From assembly GCF_002814235.1 (NCBI RefSeq), contig NZ_PHSU01000011.1:124001-188000 (forward strand): 64,000 nt of DNA, given 5' to 3'. Below the pieces are notes generated by a model. That model worked only from the letters and a program-made list of their open reading frames with translations. It was not told where the DNA came from and ran no database searches. This DNA is from Pseudomonas sp. QS1027. GTDB lineage: Bacteria > Pseudomonadota > Gammaproteobacteria > Pseudomonadales > Pseudomonadaceae. This document shows, piece by piece, positions 33,411 through 42,967 of the stretch (positions within the stretch are counted from its first letter, which is position 1; each line of letters starts with the position of its first letter). The translations under genes were made by a program, and so were the position numbers.

Positions 33411-33806
33411 TCACTGACCGAACTGCTTGCCCAGCCCCGGCGGCACGCCATGGATATCGGTGTCTTCCCAGGGCCCGTTGGGACTGATGGAGCGGCTCCA
33501 GCCGTTATCCCAGCGGTAATAGGTGCGCTGGCGATAGAATGTGTTGGTCTGGTTGTCGAGGACATAGACGCCCATCTGCCCGTCCCAATGACTGTTACCA
33601 CCCGGTGGCGGGGCAAATGTCGGCGAGAAGCTCGGACGTGGTTTCCCTGGTGGGATCGGTTTACCCGGCGTGCCCGATGGATAAGGCTGGGTCGTCGGAC
33701 CGGAAGGCGGGATCGTCGGTTCGCCCGGTGTCGGCGGGCGATGGACCGCACAAGCGCTCAACCCCAGGACCAGCGTTAACAGGGTGAGGCGAGCGATGGC
33801 GGTCAT
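33411..33806 (-). CDS. Pro-rich lipoprotein, function unknown
   Basis: A 131-residue protein. The signal sequence ends in the lipobox LSAC at residues 16-19 (MTAIARLTLLTLVLGLSAC), so the mature protein is lipid-anchored. Residues about 23-70 are Pro/Gly/Thr-rich (PPTPGEPTIPPSGPTTQPYP), a flexible tether, and the C-terminal part (NSHWDGQMGVYVLDNQTNTF, YYRWDNGWSRSIS) is a small aromatic-rich domain I do not recognise. The start is 10 bp from the ccmI stop, on the same strand, so it could be the distal gene of the ccm operon. Confidence 0.75.
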   Translation of the reverse strand: MTAIARLTLLTLVLGLSACAVHRPPTPGEPTIPPSGPTTQPYPSGTPGKPIPPGKPRPSFSPTFAPPPGGNSHWDGQMGVYVLDNQTNTFYRQRTYYRWDNGWSRSISPNGPWEDTDIHGVPPGLGKQFGQ

Positions 33807-33815
33807 GGCGATTCT

Positions 33816-35015
33816 CTATTGGTCCGGGCTGTCGATGGTCAGGTGCTGTTGCGCGGCGGTGCTGCTGGCCAACGGCTGGCTGCGCCCGATCCACTCGCCC
33901 GCCGTCGGTTGGCCGGCGCGGGATACCCGTGCAACCAGTTGGACTTCAGGAAAGTTAGACAGTTTCAATTGCGGCATCATCGCGTCCGCATCACCCAATT
34001 CGACGGTGGCCGGCAGGTCGGCGACCGTCAGGCGCTTGGCCGCCAGCGGTGCCGACGGGCCCTGGGTGGCACGGGCGAAGATAAAGACGCTGTCGCCCGG
34101 CCGGACCTTGGCTTTCAGTTCCGCCGCCAGATCCACCCGCACTTTCAACAGCGCGCCTTTGACCACCGGCGCTTCGGCGACCTTGCCACCGCTCGCCACC
34201 AGCTTCTCACTGGCGCGGTCGATACCGCCCTGCAACGCGGCACGGGAATTGTCGTCCGGCGGCAATTGCGCCAACAGGCGTTTCCAGTAGTCGATGGCCT
34301 CCTGATAACGCTGCCCCTCAAACGCCGCGATCCCCAGCAGCCCCAGGCTTGTGACTTCTTTCGGATCGATCTTGAGCGCTTCGTCGGTCAGCGCCTGGAC
34401 CTGCGGCGACCACTGCTTGCCATCGGCGAAGTACTGCGCCTGGGCCCACTGCCCGAGCAATTCCGGCTGACGCCCGGCCACCTTGACAGTACGCTCGAAG
34501 ATCTTCGCCGCATCGGCCGCACGGTCCTGGGCCATATAGGCACGCCCGAGGAAATACAGGCCCTCGGCCGAATCCGGCTGAGCCGCCACTGCGCGTTCCA
34601 GACGCCGGGTCATCTCTTCCACGGACTGCGGCGCCTGGGCGAATTCACGGGTCAGTTCGACCTTGTCGCTGGCACCAAAATGCAGATACAGCGCCAACCC
34701 CAGCACCGGCACCAGCAGCGCCGCCAGCAACGGCAATGGCTTGCCCAACCGCGAGACCCGCGCTGGCGCCACGCCTTCGGTGTCGGCCAGCAACTCACGA
34801 GCGGCCTCCGCCCGACCGCTGTCCATCTGCTCGACACTGAGCACGCCTTCAGCCTGCTGCCCCTGCAACTCGGCGACACGCTCTTGGTAGAGCGCGACGT
34901 TCAACGCGGTGCGGTCTTCTTCACGCTGCACACGGCGTTCACGCAAAATCGGAATCAACAGGAAACTCAGGGCGATCAGCAACAAGAGACCTGTAGCAAG
35001 CCAGAAATCAATCAT
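33816..35015 (-). CDS. ccmI: Cytochrome c biogenesis protein CcmI
   Basis: CcmI binds the C-terminus of apocytochrome c and presents it to the CcmF/H heme ligation complex. It is 399 residues long. Two N-terminal membrane helices ([20 protein letters not shown] near 4-23 and [19 protein letters not shown] near 95-115) flank a cytoplasmic region; the periplasmic C-terminal part has TPR-like repeats ([40 protein letters not shown]) and a domain ending near [14 protein letters not shown]. It overlaps ccmH by four bases, the last of a translation-coupled set. Confidence 0.94.
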   Translation of the reverse strand: MIDFWLATGLLLLIALSFLLIPILRERRVQREEDRTALNVALYQERVAELQGQQAEGVLSVEQMDSGRAEAARELLADTEGVAPARVSRLGKPLPLLAALLVPVLGLALYLHFGASDKVELTREFAQAPQSVEEMTRRLERAVAAQPDSAEGLYFLGRAYMAQDRAADAAKIFERTVKVAGRQPELLGQWAQAQYFADGKQWSPQVQALTDEALKIDPKEVTSLGLLGIAAFEGQRYQEAIDYWKRLLAQLPPDDNSRAALQGGIDRASEKLVASGGKVAEAPVVKGALLKVRVDLAAELKAKVRPGDSVFIFARATQGPSAPLAAKRLTVADLPATVELGDADAMMPQLKLSNFPEVQLVARVSRAGQPTAGEWIGRSQPLASSTAAQQHLTIDSPDQ

Positions 35016-35482
35016 TCGGTTTTCTTATCCAGCAGGTGGTCGAGGCGCTGGCGCTCCTCGGCAGAAAGCGCGTCCGGGGCGGCAGCGCCCTCGGCACGAC
35101 GACGGCGAACGATCACCGCGATCACGACAAAACCGCCCAGCAGCAGACCGGCCGGGCCGAACCAGAGCAAGGCGGTCTTGCCACTCAAGGCCGGCTTGTA
35201 GCGCACAAAGTCGCCATACCGGTCGACCATGAAGTCGATGATCTGCTGATTGTCCTTGCCCTCGCCGAGCATGCGGAAAATCTCCCGGCGCAGGTCGGCG
35301 GCAATCGGCGCGTTGGAATCGGCGATGTCCTGGTTCTGGCACTTGGGGCAGCGCAGCTCCTTGGTCAGGTCGCGAAAACGCTCACGCTCCGCATCATTGG
35401 CAAACTCATAGGTGTCGATGGCGGCATGGGCTACACCGACCAGACTCAGGCCCAGGGCGACCGCGGCTAACCAGCGCTTCAT
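35012..35482 (-). CDS. ccmH: Cytochrome c biogenesis protein CcmH
   Basis: CcmH is a thiol-disulfide protein that reduces apocytochrome c before heme attachment. The 156-residue protein has a signal peptide ([15 protein letters not shown]) and the redox motif [19 protein letters not shown] near residue 42-60, in which RCPKCQ is diagnostic. A C-terminal membrane helix ([20 protein letters not shown]) anchors it. It overlaps both ccmG and ccmI by four bases (ATGA). Confidence 0.96.
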   Translation of the reverse strand: MKRWLAAVALGLSLVGVAHAAIDTYEFANDAERERFRDLTKELRCPKCQNQDIADSNAPIAADLRREIFRMLGEGKDNQQIIDFMVDRYGDFVRYKPALSGKTALLWFGPAGLLLGGFVVIAVIVRRRRAEGAAAPDALSAEERQRLDHLLDKKTE

Positions 35483-36015
35483 GGTCGGGCCTCGTCCACC
35501 AGGGACTGATACACCGTCGCCAGCTGTTCACGCCAGACCGTCTCGTCGATCACCCCGACGTGCTTGTAGCGAATCACACCCTTGGCGTCGATAAAGAAGG
35601 TCTCCGGCGCGCCGTACACCCCCAGGTCCAGGCCCAGGGTGCCCTGCTCGTCACGGATATTCAGCTGATACGGATTGTGGAATTCCTGCAGCCACTTCAA
35701 CGCCTCGGCATTGTCATCCTTGTAGTTGATGCCGTAGATCAACACACCCTGCTGGGCCAGTTTGTTCAACACCGGGTGTTCGACCCGGCAGGAAATGCAC
35801 CAGGTGCCCCAGACGTTCACCAGAGCCGGCTTGCCTTGCAGGTCGGCCACGGTCAGCTTCCTGTCGCCCTGCACGTTGGGCAACGCGAACGCCGGGAACG
35901 GCTTGCCGATCATCGCCGACGGCAGCTCGGAGGGATCCAGGTACAAACCGCGATAGAGGAACACCGCCATCACCAGGAACGCCGCCAGCGGTAATACCAT
36001 CAACCAGCGCTTCAT
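35479..36015 (-). CDS. ccmG: Thiol:disulfide interchange protein CcmG (DsbE)
   Basis: A membrane-anchored thioredoxin that keeps CcmH and apocytochrome c reduced. It is 178 residues. A single N-terminal helix (WLMVLPLAAFLVMAVFLYRG) precedes a thioredoxin fold with ALVNVWGTWCISCRVEHPVL; the active site is WCISC, a Ser variant of the common WCxxC. The acidic GINYKDDNAEALKWL and the cis-Pro region GAPETFFID are typical of DsbE. It overlaps ccmF and ccmH. Confidence 0.95.
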   Translation of the reverse strand: MKRWLMVLPLAAFLVMAVFLYRGLYLDPSELPSAMIGKPFPAFALPNVQGDRKLTVADLQGKPALVNVWGTWCISCRVEHPVLNKLAQQGVLIYGINYKDDNAEALKWLQEFHNPYQLNIRDEQGTLGLDLGVYGAPETFFIDAKGVIRYKHVGVIDETVWREQLATVYQSLVDEARP

Positions 36016-37985
36016 GCCGTCGCTCCACTCATGCCCAGCGCTTCACGCACGCGGCTTTTCACCTTGACCCGATAACGCCGGTCCAGGGCCGCCAGTGCAC
36101 CGCCGAGCCCGGTCAGCAGACCGCCGAACCAGATCCAGCGCACGAACGGCTTGACGTGTACCCGTACCGCCCAGGCGCCGTTTTCCAGTGGTTCGCCGAG
36201 GGCGACGTAGAGGTCACGGGTAAAACCGGCGTCGATCCCGGCTTCGGTCATCATCGATTGCTGCACGGTGTACAAGCGCTTCTCCGGATGCAGCAGCGCC
36301 ACTTCCTTGCCGTTTTCAATCACCCGGATCGTGCCTTTGTCCGAGGTGAAGTTCGGCCCTTCGACATGCTTGGCACCTTCGAAAATAAAGTGGTAACCGC
36401 CCAGTTCCATGGACTCGCCCGGTGCCATGCGCAGGTCGCGCTCGGCGCTTTCCTGGCTCGACAGCACCACGCCCAAGGCGCAGACCGCGATGCCCAGGTG
36501 CGCCAACTGCATGCCCCAATAGCTGCGGGTCAGGCTCGGCAAGCCCTTGATCAGGCCTTTGTTGCGTGTCTTGTCGAGGATGTCGCGTACCCCGGCCAGT
36601 AGCACCCAGGCCGCCAGTAGGAAAGTCGCCAGCACCGCCCAGTTGAAATCGCCGTAGACCAACCCGGCCACTACCGCCAGGGCAACGCTGCCCAACAGCA
36701 CCGGGGTCAGCATGCCCAGCAACCATTTCACCGGAGTGTCTTTCCAGCGCACCAGCACACCGACCGCCATCACCACCATCAGCAGGGCCATCAACGGAAT
36801 GAACAAGGCATTGAAGTACGGCGGGCCGACCGACAGCTTGGCGCCGCTGAGGGCATCGAGCACCAGCGGGTACAAGGTGCCCAGCAGGATCATCGAGGCC
36901 GCCACCACCAGCACCAGGTTATTGCCCAGCAGCAGGGTTTCCCGCGACCACAGGTTGAAGCCCACATGGCTTTTCACCACCGGCGCGCGCAGGGCGAACA
37001 GGGTCAGCGAACCGCCGACCACGAACAGCAGGAAGATCAGGATGAACACACCTCGCGCCGGGTCGGAGGCGAAGGCATGCACCGAGGTCAGCACGCCGGA
37101 ACGCACCAGGAAGGTTCCCAGCAGGCTCAGGGAAAATGCCGCAATCGCCAGGAGCACGGTCCAGCTCTTGAACACCCCACGTTTTTCCGTGACCGCCAGG
37201 GAGTGGATCAGCGCCGTACCCACCAACCAGGGCATGAACGAGGCGTTTTCCACCGGGTCCCAGAACCACCAGCCACCCCAGCCGAGTTCGTAGTAGGCCC
37301 ACCAGGAGCCGAGGGTGATACCCACACCCAGGAACGCCCAGGCGACGATGGTCCAAGGCCGCGACCAGCGCGCCCAGGCCGCATCAAGACGCCCGCCAAG
37401 CAAGGCGGCGATGGCAAAGGCGAAGGCCACCGAGAAACCGACGTAGCCCATATAGAGCATCGGCGGGTGGACGATCAGGCCGACGTCCTGCAACAACGGG
37501 TTGAGGTCGCGACCGTCCGCCGGAATCTGCGGCAGGATCCGCGAGAACGGGTTGGACGTCAGGATCAGGAACAGCAGGAAGCCGGTGCTGATCATGCCCA
37601 TCACCGCCAGCACCCGGGCCAGCATCACCTGTGGCAGTTGTCGGGAAAAGACCGACACGGCAAAGGTCCAGCCGCCGAGAATCAAGGCCCAGAGCAGCAA
37701 CGAACCTTCGTGGGCACCCCACACGGCGCTGAACTTGAAGTACCAGGGCAAGGCGCTGTTGGAGTTGTTGGCGACATAACTGACGGAGAAGTCGTCGGTC
37801 ATGAAGGCGTAGGTCAGGACGCCGAAGGCGAACACCAGGAAGGAAAACTGCCCCCAGGCCGCCGGCCGCGCCAGGCTCATCCACAGGCGGTCACCGCGCC
37901 AGGCGCCAAACAGCGGGACGGTGGCCTGCACCAGGGCGAAACACAACGCGAGGATCATGGCCAGATGGCCCAACTCAGGAATCAT
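36012..37985 (-). CDS. ccmF: Cytochrome c heme lyase subunit CcmF
   Basis: CcmF is the large membrane subunit that transfers heme from holo-CcmE to apocytochrome c. The 657-residue protein has about 15 transmembrane segments. The tryptophan-rich heme loop GWGGWWFWDPVENASFMPW is clear, preceded by GVGITLGSWWAYYELG; further conserved His residues lie in LLQDVGLIVHPPMLYMGYVG and WGAHEGSLLLW. The periplasmic C-terminal domain follows. Gap to ccmE is 3 bp and it overlaps ccmG. Confidence 0.97.
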   Translation of the reverse strand: MIPELGHLAMILALCFALVQATVPLFGAWRGDRLWMSLARPAAWGQFSFLVFAFGVLTYAFMTDDFSVSYVANNSNSALPWYFKFSAVWGAHEGSLLLWALILGGWTFAVSVFSRQLPQVMLARVLAVMGMISTGFLLFLILTSNPFSRILPQIPADGRDLNPLLQDVGLIVHPPMLYMGYVGFSVAFAFAIAALLGGRLDAAWARWSRPWTIVAWAFLGVGITLGSWWAYYELGWGGWWFWDPVENASFMPWLVGTALIHSLAVTEKRGVFKSWTVLLAIAAFSLSLLGTFLVRSGVLTSVHAFASDPARGVFILIFLLFVVGGSLTLFALRAPVVKSHVGFNLWSRETLLLGNNLVLVVAASMILLGTLYPLVLDALSGAKLSVGPPYFNALFIPLMALLMVVMAVGVLVRWKDTPVKWLLGMLTPVLLGSVALAVVAGLVYGDFNWAVLATFLLAAWVLLAGVRDILDKTRNKGLIKGLPSLTRSYWGMQLAHLGIAVCALGVVLSSQESAERDLRMAPGESMELGGYHFIFEGAKHVEGPNFTSDKGTIRVIENGKEVALLHPEKRLYTVQQSMMTEAGIDAGFTRDLYVALGEPLENGAWAVRVHVKPFVRWIWFGGLLTGLGGALAALDRRYRVKVKSRVREALGMSGATA

Positions 37986-37988
37986 CGA

Positions 37989-38444
37989 TCAACCCTCCTT
38001 GGCTTGTGTCGGGGCGGATTGACCGCTGTCTTTCAACGCCTTGGTGACTTCCGGCGGCATGTACTTCTCATCGTGCTTGGCCAGCACTTCATCGGCCACC
38101 ACCACGCCATCGGCGTTCAGCTTGCCGAGGGCAACAATGCCCTGTCCTTCGCGGAACAGGTCCGGAAGGATGCCGCGATAGGTAATGGTGACGGACTTGT
38201 TGAAATCAGTGACCACGAACTTCACGTCCAGCGAGTCGCCGGAACGTTGCAGCGAGCCCTTCTCCACCATGCCGCCGGCGCGAATCCGCGTGCCATGGGG
38301 CGCGTCGCCGTTGGCGATCTGGGTCGGAGTGTAGAACAGGTTGATATTTTCCTGCAGCGCACTCAAGGCCAGGCCCACGGCAGCGCCGACGCCGACCAGG
38401 ATGGCAAGGATAATGATCAGGCGCTTTTTGCGCAGCGGGTTCAC
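37989..38444 (-). CDS. ccmE: Heme chaperone CcmE
   Basis: CcmE binds heme covalently through a His in the periplasm and delivers it to CcmF. It is 151 residues. An N-terminal anchor helix ([20 protein letters not shown]) precedes an OB-fold beta-barrel. [15 protein letters not shown] and [18 protein letters not shown] are conserved, and [14 protein letters not shown] has the heme-binding His within HDEKY. The start ATG 38444 overlaps ccmD by four bases. Confidence 0.97.
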   Translation of the reverse strand: MNPLRKKRLIIILAILVGVGAAVGLALSALQENINLFYTPTQIANGDAPHGTRIRAGGMVEKGSLQRSGDSLDVKFVVTDFNKSVTITYRGILPDLFREGQGIVALGKLNADGVVVADEVLAKHDEKYMPPEVTKALKDSGQSAPTQAKEG

Positions 38445-38617
38445 TTGGCATTCTCCCGGCGCAGACGACGCGCCTCTTGTTGCAGGTAACGTCGGCGAGC
38501 CAGGATCGGCGTCGCGACGTTCAGGGCCAGCACGGCCAGGCAGATGCCGTAGGCCGACCAGACATACAGGCCGTGATGACCCATGGCGAGAAAATCGCCG
38601 AAGGTGGCAAAACTCAT
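38441..38617 (-). CDS. ccmD: Heme exporter subunit CcmD
   Basis: CcmD is a 58-residue single-helix membrane protein that helps release holo-CcmE from the CcmABC complex. The sequence [20 protein letters not shown] then [20 protein letters not shown] gives the conserved N-terminal GHHGLYVW signature and one transmembrane helix, followed by a basic cytoplasmic tail ([18 protein letters not shown]). ATG 38617 overlaps the ccmC stop. A longer open frame runs upstream but is not coding. Confidence 0.93.
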   Translation of the reverse strand: MSFATFGDFLAMGHHGLYVWSAYGICLAVLALNVATPILARRRYLQQEARRLRRENAK

Positions 38618-39369
38618 CGAGCCACCCCCAACTCGTTCAGGACTTCGGCCTTGACCCAACTGGCCCGGGCCTCGCGCTTGAGCACTTCGAGGCGCATGCG
38701 CAGCAGCACCACGGCGCCGAAGAAACAGTAGAAACCCAGTACCGTCAGCAACAGCGGCAGCCACATTTCGGCAGGCATGGCGGGTTTTTCGGTCAGGCTG
38801 AAGGTCGAGCCCTGGTGCAGGGTGCTCCACCACTCCACCGAGTACTTGATGATCGGGATATTGATCACCCCGACAATGGCCAGCACCGCGCAGGCCTTGG
38901 CGGCGCTGTCACGATTGGTGATGGCGTTGCCCAGGGCGATCAGGCCGAAATAGAGGAACAGCAGAATCAGCATCGACGTCAGGCGTGCATCCCAGACCCA
39001 CCACGCGCCCCAGGTCGGCTTGCCCCAGATGGCCCCGGTGAGCAGGGCCACGGCGGTCATCCAGGCACCGATAGGCGCGGCGCATTGCAACGCCACATCA
39101 GCCAGTTTCATCTTCCACACCAGCCCCACCACACCGCAGACCGCCAGCATCACATAGCAGGACTGGGCCAGCATGGCCGCCGGCACGTGGATGTAGATGA
39201 TGCGAAAGCTGTTGCCCTGCTGGTAGTCCGGCGGCGCGAAGGCCAGGCCCCAGACCACGCCGGTGCCGATCAACAACACGGCGGCCACACTCAGCCAGGG
39301 CAGCAGGCGCCCGCTGATGCCATAGAACCATTTGGGCGAGCCCAGTTTATGAAACCAAGTCCAGTTCAT
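38614..39369 (-). CDS. ccmC: Heme exporter permease CcmC
   Basis: CcmC displays heme to CcmE on the outer face of the inner membrane. The 251-residue protein has six transmembrane segments and the WWD signature in [20 protein letters not shown], with conserved His residues in [13 protein letters not shown] and [13 protein letters not shown] 39369 ([14 protein letters not shown]) was chosen; a GTG directly before it would add one residue. ccmB ends 48 bp upstream. Confidence 0.96.
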   Translation of the reverse strand: MNWTWFHKLGSPKWFYGISGRLLPWLSVAAVLLIGTGVVWGLAFAPPDYQQGNSFRIIYIHVPAAMLAQSCYVMLAVCGVVGLVWKMKLADVALQCAAPIGAWMTAVALLTGAIWGKPTWGAWWVWDARLTSMLILLFLYFGLIALGNAITNRDSAAKACAVLAIVGVINIPIIKYSVEWWSTLHQGSTFSLTEKPAMPAEMWLPLLLTVLGFYCFFGAVVLLRMRLEVLKREARASWVKAEVLNELGVAR

Positions 39370-39417
39370 CACGGTACATCCAAGGGTCTTTGCTGGTCAT
39401 CAACCGACCAGACCTCA

Positions 39418-40086
39418 TTATTCGCCGACGCTGATCTTCAGGCCAGCCGCTATTGCAAAAGGTGTCAGGGTCACCGCCAGGGCGGCCAGGCTACCCAGCC
39501 AGAGCAGGTAACCGGTGGCCGGCATGCCCTGCAACGCGGCCTGCAAGGCCCCGCTGCCAAGAATCAGGACCGGGATATACAAAGGCAGGATCAGCAGGGC
39601 CAATAACAGGCCTCCACGTTTCAATCCCACCGTCAGGGCCGCCCCCACCGCGCCGAGCAGACTCAACACCGGCGTACCCAAGAGTAGCGATAACAGCAGC
39701 ACCGGCAAGCAAGCAGTGGGTAATCCGAGCATCAACGCCAGCAAAGGCGCGAGCAGAACCAGGGCCAGGCCGGAAAAAACCCAGTGTGCCAGTACCTTGG
39801 CCAGAACCAGAAGGGCCAGGGGGTGCGACGAAAGGACCCACTGTTCCAGGGATCCGTCCTCGAAATCACTGCGGAAAAGCCCGTCCAGCGAGAGCAGGAC
39901 CGACAACAGGGCCGCCACCCAGACCAGTCCCGGAGACAAGGTTTGCAACATATTTGTCTCGGGACCGACCGCCAACGGGAACAGCGCAATCACAATGGCG
40001 AAGAACACCAGGGGATTGGCCAGCTCCGCCGGACGGCGAAACAGCAGGCGCGCTTCACGGGCGAACAACAGGCCGAAGACACTCAT
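39418..40086 (-). CDS. ccmB: Heme exporter permease CcmB
   Basis: CcmB is the membrane partner of the CcmA ATPase. The 222-residue protein has six hydrophobic segments. Conserved sequences are [20 protein letters not shown] at the N-terminus, [31 protein letters not shown] and [18 protein letters not shown] 40086 (MSVFGLLF) overlaps the ccmA stop by four bases; a start three codons upstream inside ccmA is less likely. Confidence 0.95.
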   Translation of the reverse strand: MSVFGLLFAREARLLFRRPAELANPLVFFAIVIALFPLAVGPETNMLQTLSPGLVWVAALLSVLLSLDGLFRSDFEDGSLEQWVLSSHPLALLVLAKVLAHWVFSGLALVLLAPLLALMLGLPTACLPVLLLSLLLGTPVLSLLGAVGAALTVGLKRGGLLLALLILPLYIPVLILGSGALQAALQGMPATGYLLWLGSLAALAVTLTPFAIAAGLKISVGE

Positions 40087-40718
40087 GCGGCCCACCGCCC
40101 CAGGTCGAGATCACGGTAACCGGCCGGCATCCGGGTCAGCGTGTGATGGGTGGTCAGCACGACCATGCCACCGCGCTCGCAATGGCCGGCCAGGTGTTCT
40201 TCGAGCTGGGCGACACCCTGCTTGTCCAGGGCGGTGAAGGGTTCATCGAGAATCCACAGCGGCGGGCTGTCCAGGTACAACCGGGCCAGGGCCACGCGGC
40301 GCTGCTGGCCGGCGGACAGGGTATGGCAGGAGACATCCTCGAAACCCCGTAGCCCGACCGCCGCCAGGGCCTGCCAGATCGCCTCGCGACCGGCCGGCTG
40401 ATGCAGGGCACAGAGCCAACTGAGGTTCTCTTCGGCAGTCAGCAGATCCTTGATTCCGGCGGCATGCCCGATCCACAACAAAGTGCGGGCCAGCTCGCTG
40501 CGCTGGGCATTCAGGGGCTGCCCATTAAGCTGCACTTCCCCGGCAGTTGGCTGCATCAGCCCGGCCAGCAGGCGCAACAGGCTGGTCTTGCCACTGCCGT
40601 TGGGGCCGCTGATCTGCAAGAGATCGCCGGGACGCAGCTGCAACTCGAGGTGCTCGAAGAGCATCCGCCCGTCCCGTTCACAGGCGAGCGCCAAGGCTTC
40701 TAGAAGAGGGCTGGTCAA
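40083..40718 (-). CDS. ccmA: Heme exporter ATPase CcmA
   Basis: CcmA is the ABC ATPase that powers release of holo-CcmE. It is 211 residues long. Walker A is [20 protein letters not shown] near residues 36-55, the signature motif [16 protein letters not shown], and Walker [13 protein letters not shown]. It is the first gene of the ccm operon. The 194-bp gap to the fliK-like gene must hold both divergent promoters; none was convincingly identified. Confidence 0.97.
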   Translation of the reverse strand: MTSPLLEALALACERDGRMLFEHLELQLRPGDLLQISGPNGSGKTSLLRLLAGLMQPTAGEVQLNGQPLNAQRSELARTLLWIGHAAGIKDLLTAEENLSWLCALHQPAGREAIWQALAAVGLRGFEDVSCHTLSAGQQRRVALARLYLDSPPLWILDEPFTALDKQGVAQLEEHLAGHCERGGMVVLTTHHTLTRMPAGYRDLDLGRWAA

Positions 40719-40912
40719 ATAATCGAGGCCTTTTTACAGTTCAAGTCGGCACGGGCGCAGCCGTTAAAGTGAAGCAGAATAAATGCTTTTGCAGCTCGAC
40801 CTACAGAGCTGTGTCAATTTTTGCGCTATTTTGGACACACTTTCGGAGATGGGCTGCATTATACATGCGATGCCCTACTCCAAAGAGGGCTATTTCGACA
40901 GGCTGCGACCCG

Positions 40913-42484
40913 ATGACAGGCGAAATCAACATCCTCCCCCTGCCCCAGTTGATCCCGGCCAACAGCCGTCCGATGCTGCTGGCCAGCGAACTGCTGCAAC
41001 TGACACCGCCGCTGGAAGGCCTGATCGCCCCCGGACAGAGTGCCGAGGCCGAAGTCCTCTCTCTCAAGCAAACCGACCAGACCTTCCAGATGTTGCTCAA
41101 GGTCACCACCGACAGCGGTCGCCAGACCACCGTGCAGGTCAGCAGCAACCTGCCGCTGCCCCAAGGTAGCAGTGTCGCCGTGACCCAACCGACGCCCGGC
41201 AACCTGGCGATCACCGTGCAGCAGGCCCTGAGTGCCAGCATCGCCGCCCTGACCCGCCTGGATACCACGCAACTGCCGGTCGGCACCTTGCTGCAAGGCA
41301 AGGTCATGACCGCCCAGCTGCTGCCGCAGACACCCGGGCAGCCGGCGGTCTATCGTTCGCTGGTGACCCTGCTCAATACGGCCCTGAGCGGTACCACCCT
41401 GACCCTCGACAGCCCGCAGCCGCTGCCTATCGGCAGTCTGTTGAGCGCCCTGGTGCAGGGCGCGCAAAGCCTGAGCCTGGTGCCACTGGCCGCACGCCAG
41501 GACCAGCTGGCGGTGGCCCAGCAACTGACCACCCAGCAAGGTCGGCAGGGCTCGCTCGACAACCTGGTCAGCACGCTGCAGAACCTGTCCCAAAACACCG
41601 AGTTGCCCGACGACCTGCGCGCAGCCATCAACACCCTGTTGGCGGACCTGCCCGACATCAATCAACTGAGCAACCCCAAGGGCCTGGCCCAGGCCCTGCA
41701 AAACAGCGGGCTGTTCCTCGAAGCCAATCTGTTGCAAGGGCAGAACCCGGCGCTGACACCGGACCTCAAGAGCAACCTGCTGCGCCTGATCGCCCAGATC
41801 ATGCCGCAGTTGCCCGGCAGCCCGAGCTTCGACCCCGGAGCCGCCGCCGCGCTGCTCGCCCGCACGCTCCCGGGCTTTGTCCGCAGCGCCCTGGGGACCC
41901 TCGGCCAGGTCGGCGAGCCGACCCAGCCGATCAGTTTTCCGCTACCCGCGCGCCTGCTGCAAAGCCTCGCCGGCGATGGCGACCTGGAAGGCCTCCTGCG
42001 CCTGGCCGCGGCAGCGGTTTCACGCCTGCAAAGCCATCAGCTTTCCAGCCTGGAACAGACCGGACGCACGCCCGAGGGCAACCTGCAGACCACCTGGCAG
42101 CTGGAAATCCCCATGCGCAACCTGCACGACATCGTGCCCTTGCAGATCAAGATCCAGCATGAGGAAAAGGAGCCACCACCCGAGCAGGAAAAACGCGAAA
42201 AACGCGAGCAGAAGGAACAACTGTGGCGAGTGGAGCTGGCCTTCGACCTCGAGCCGCTGGGGCCGCTGCAAGTCCAGGCACAGTTGCTGCGTGGCAGCCT
42301 GTCCAGCCAGTTATGGGCCGAACGCCCCTACACCGCCAGCCTGATCGCCAGCCAACTGGGCGACTTGCGCGAGCGCCTGCGCGCCTCGGGCCTGAATGTC
42401 AGCGACCTCGATTGCCATCAGGGCAAACCACCCCAGGGCAAGCAAACCCGACTGGACCAACGCTGGGTCGACGAAACCGCATGA
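40913..42484 (+). CDS. FliK-like flagellar hook-length control family protein
   Basis: A 523-residue protein. The long N-terminal region is Gln/Leu/Thr-rich and low in complexity (PLPQLIPANSRPMLLASELL near the start), like the ruler region of FliK. The C-terminal part (NLQTTWQLEIPMRNLHDIVP, then PLGPLQVQAQLLRGSLSSQL with RERLRASGLNVSDLDC) fits the FliK C-terminal (Flg_hook) domain. An acidic/basic tract EEKEPPPEQEKREKREQKEQ lies between. It overlaps the FlhB-like gene by four bases. Since FliK switches FlhB specificity, the pairing is meaningful. I chose ATG 40913; the frame is open upstream but not coding-like. Confidence 0.8.
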   Translation: MTGEINILPLPQLIPANSRPMLLASELLQLTPPLEGLIAPGQSAEAEVLSLKQTDQTFQMLLKVTTDSGRQTTVQVSSNLPLPQGSSVAVTQPTPGNLAITVQQALSASIAALTRLDTTQLPVGTLLQGKVMTAQLLPQTPGQPAVYRSLVTLLNTALSGTTLTLDSPQPLPIGSLLSALVQGAQSLSLVPLAARQDQLAVAQQLTTQQGRQGSLDNLVSTLQNLSQNTELPDDLRAAINTLLADLPDINQLSNPKGLAQALQNSGLFLEANLLQGQNPALTPDLKSNLLRLIAQIMPQLPGSPSFDPGAAAALLARTLPGFVRSALGTLGQVGEPTQPISFPLPARLLQSLAGDGDLEGLLRLAAAAVSRLQSHQLSSLEQTGRTPEGNLQTTWQLEIPMRNLHDIVPLQIKIQHEEKEPPPEQEKREKREQKEQLWRVELAFDLEPLGPLQVQAQLLRGSLSSQLWAERPYTASLIASQLGDLRERLRASGLNVSDLDCHQGKPPQGKQTRLDQRWVDETA

Positions 42485-42810
42485 AGAACCCCAACACCCC
42501 ACGCCAGGCCATCGCCCTCAAGTACGACGGCCAACAAGCCCCGACCCTCACCGCCAAGGGCGACGAGGAGCTGGCCGAAGCCATCCTGAAACTGGCCCGC
42601 GACTATGAAGTACCGATCTACGAGAATGCCGAGCTGGTGAAACTGCTGGCGCGGATGGAATTGGGCGACAGTATTCCGGAGGAGCTGTACCGGACCATTG
42701 CCGAGATCATCGCCTTTGCCTGGAACCTCAAGGGGAAATTTCCGGCGGGCCAGGATCCCAATGCGCCGCCTGTGGAGAAGGATATTACCGAGCGTGGGGA
42801 GGATTATTGA
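42481..42810 (+). CDS. FlhB C-terminal-domain-like protein (FhlB type)
   Basis: A 109-residue protein that resembles only the cytoplasmic domain of the export-gate protein FlhB. RQAIALKYDGQQAPTLTAKG corresponds to the region after the FlhB autocleavage site, and YEVPIYENAELVKLLARMEL followed by GDSIPEELYRTIAEIIAFAW matches its conserved helices. There is no membrane domain and no NPTH cleavage motif. Such FhlB proteins can partly replace the FlhB tail in some bacteria. It is translationally coupled to the FliK-like gene. Confidence 0.88.
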   Translation: MKNPNTPRQAIALKYDGQQAPTLTAKGDEELAEAILKLARDYEVPIYENAELVKLLARMELGDSIPEELYRTIAEIIAFAWNLKGKFPAGQDPNAPPVEKDITERGEDY

Positions 42811-42967
42811 TCCGCCGTCCTGCAAGCCACCCTCCCATCTCCCTACATTGCCCTACAGCCCCTTAATATAGGGCCTCGTAGCCTGATTCTGATTTTGCTT
42901 TCGAGCATTCAACACTACCACCGACAGGTCCACACTCCGTGCTTTCCCCTTGCAGGAGGCACAACGG

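Noticed and set aside
36966..38489. 507-codon open frame opposite ccmF-ccmE-ccmD
   Set aside because: It crosses three translation-coupled ccm genes in antisense and is extremely rich in Gln, His and Arg.
40769..40912. N-terminal extension of the FliK-like protein
   Set aside because: The upstream 48 codons have Cys/Arg-rich translation unlike the rest and cover the region that should contain the divergent promoters.
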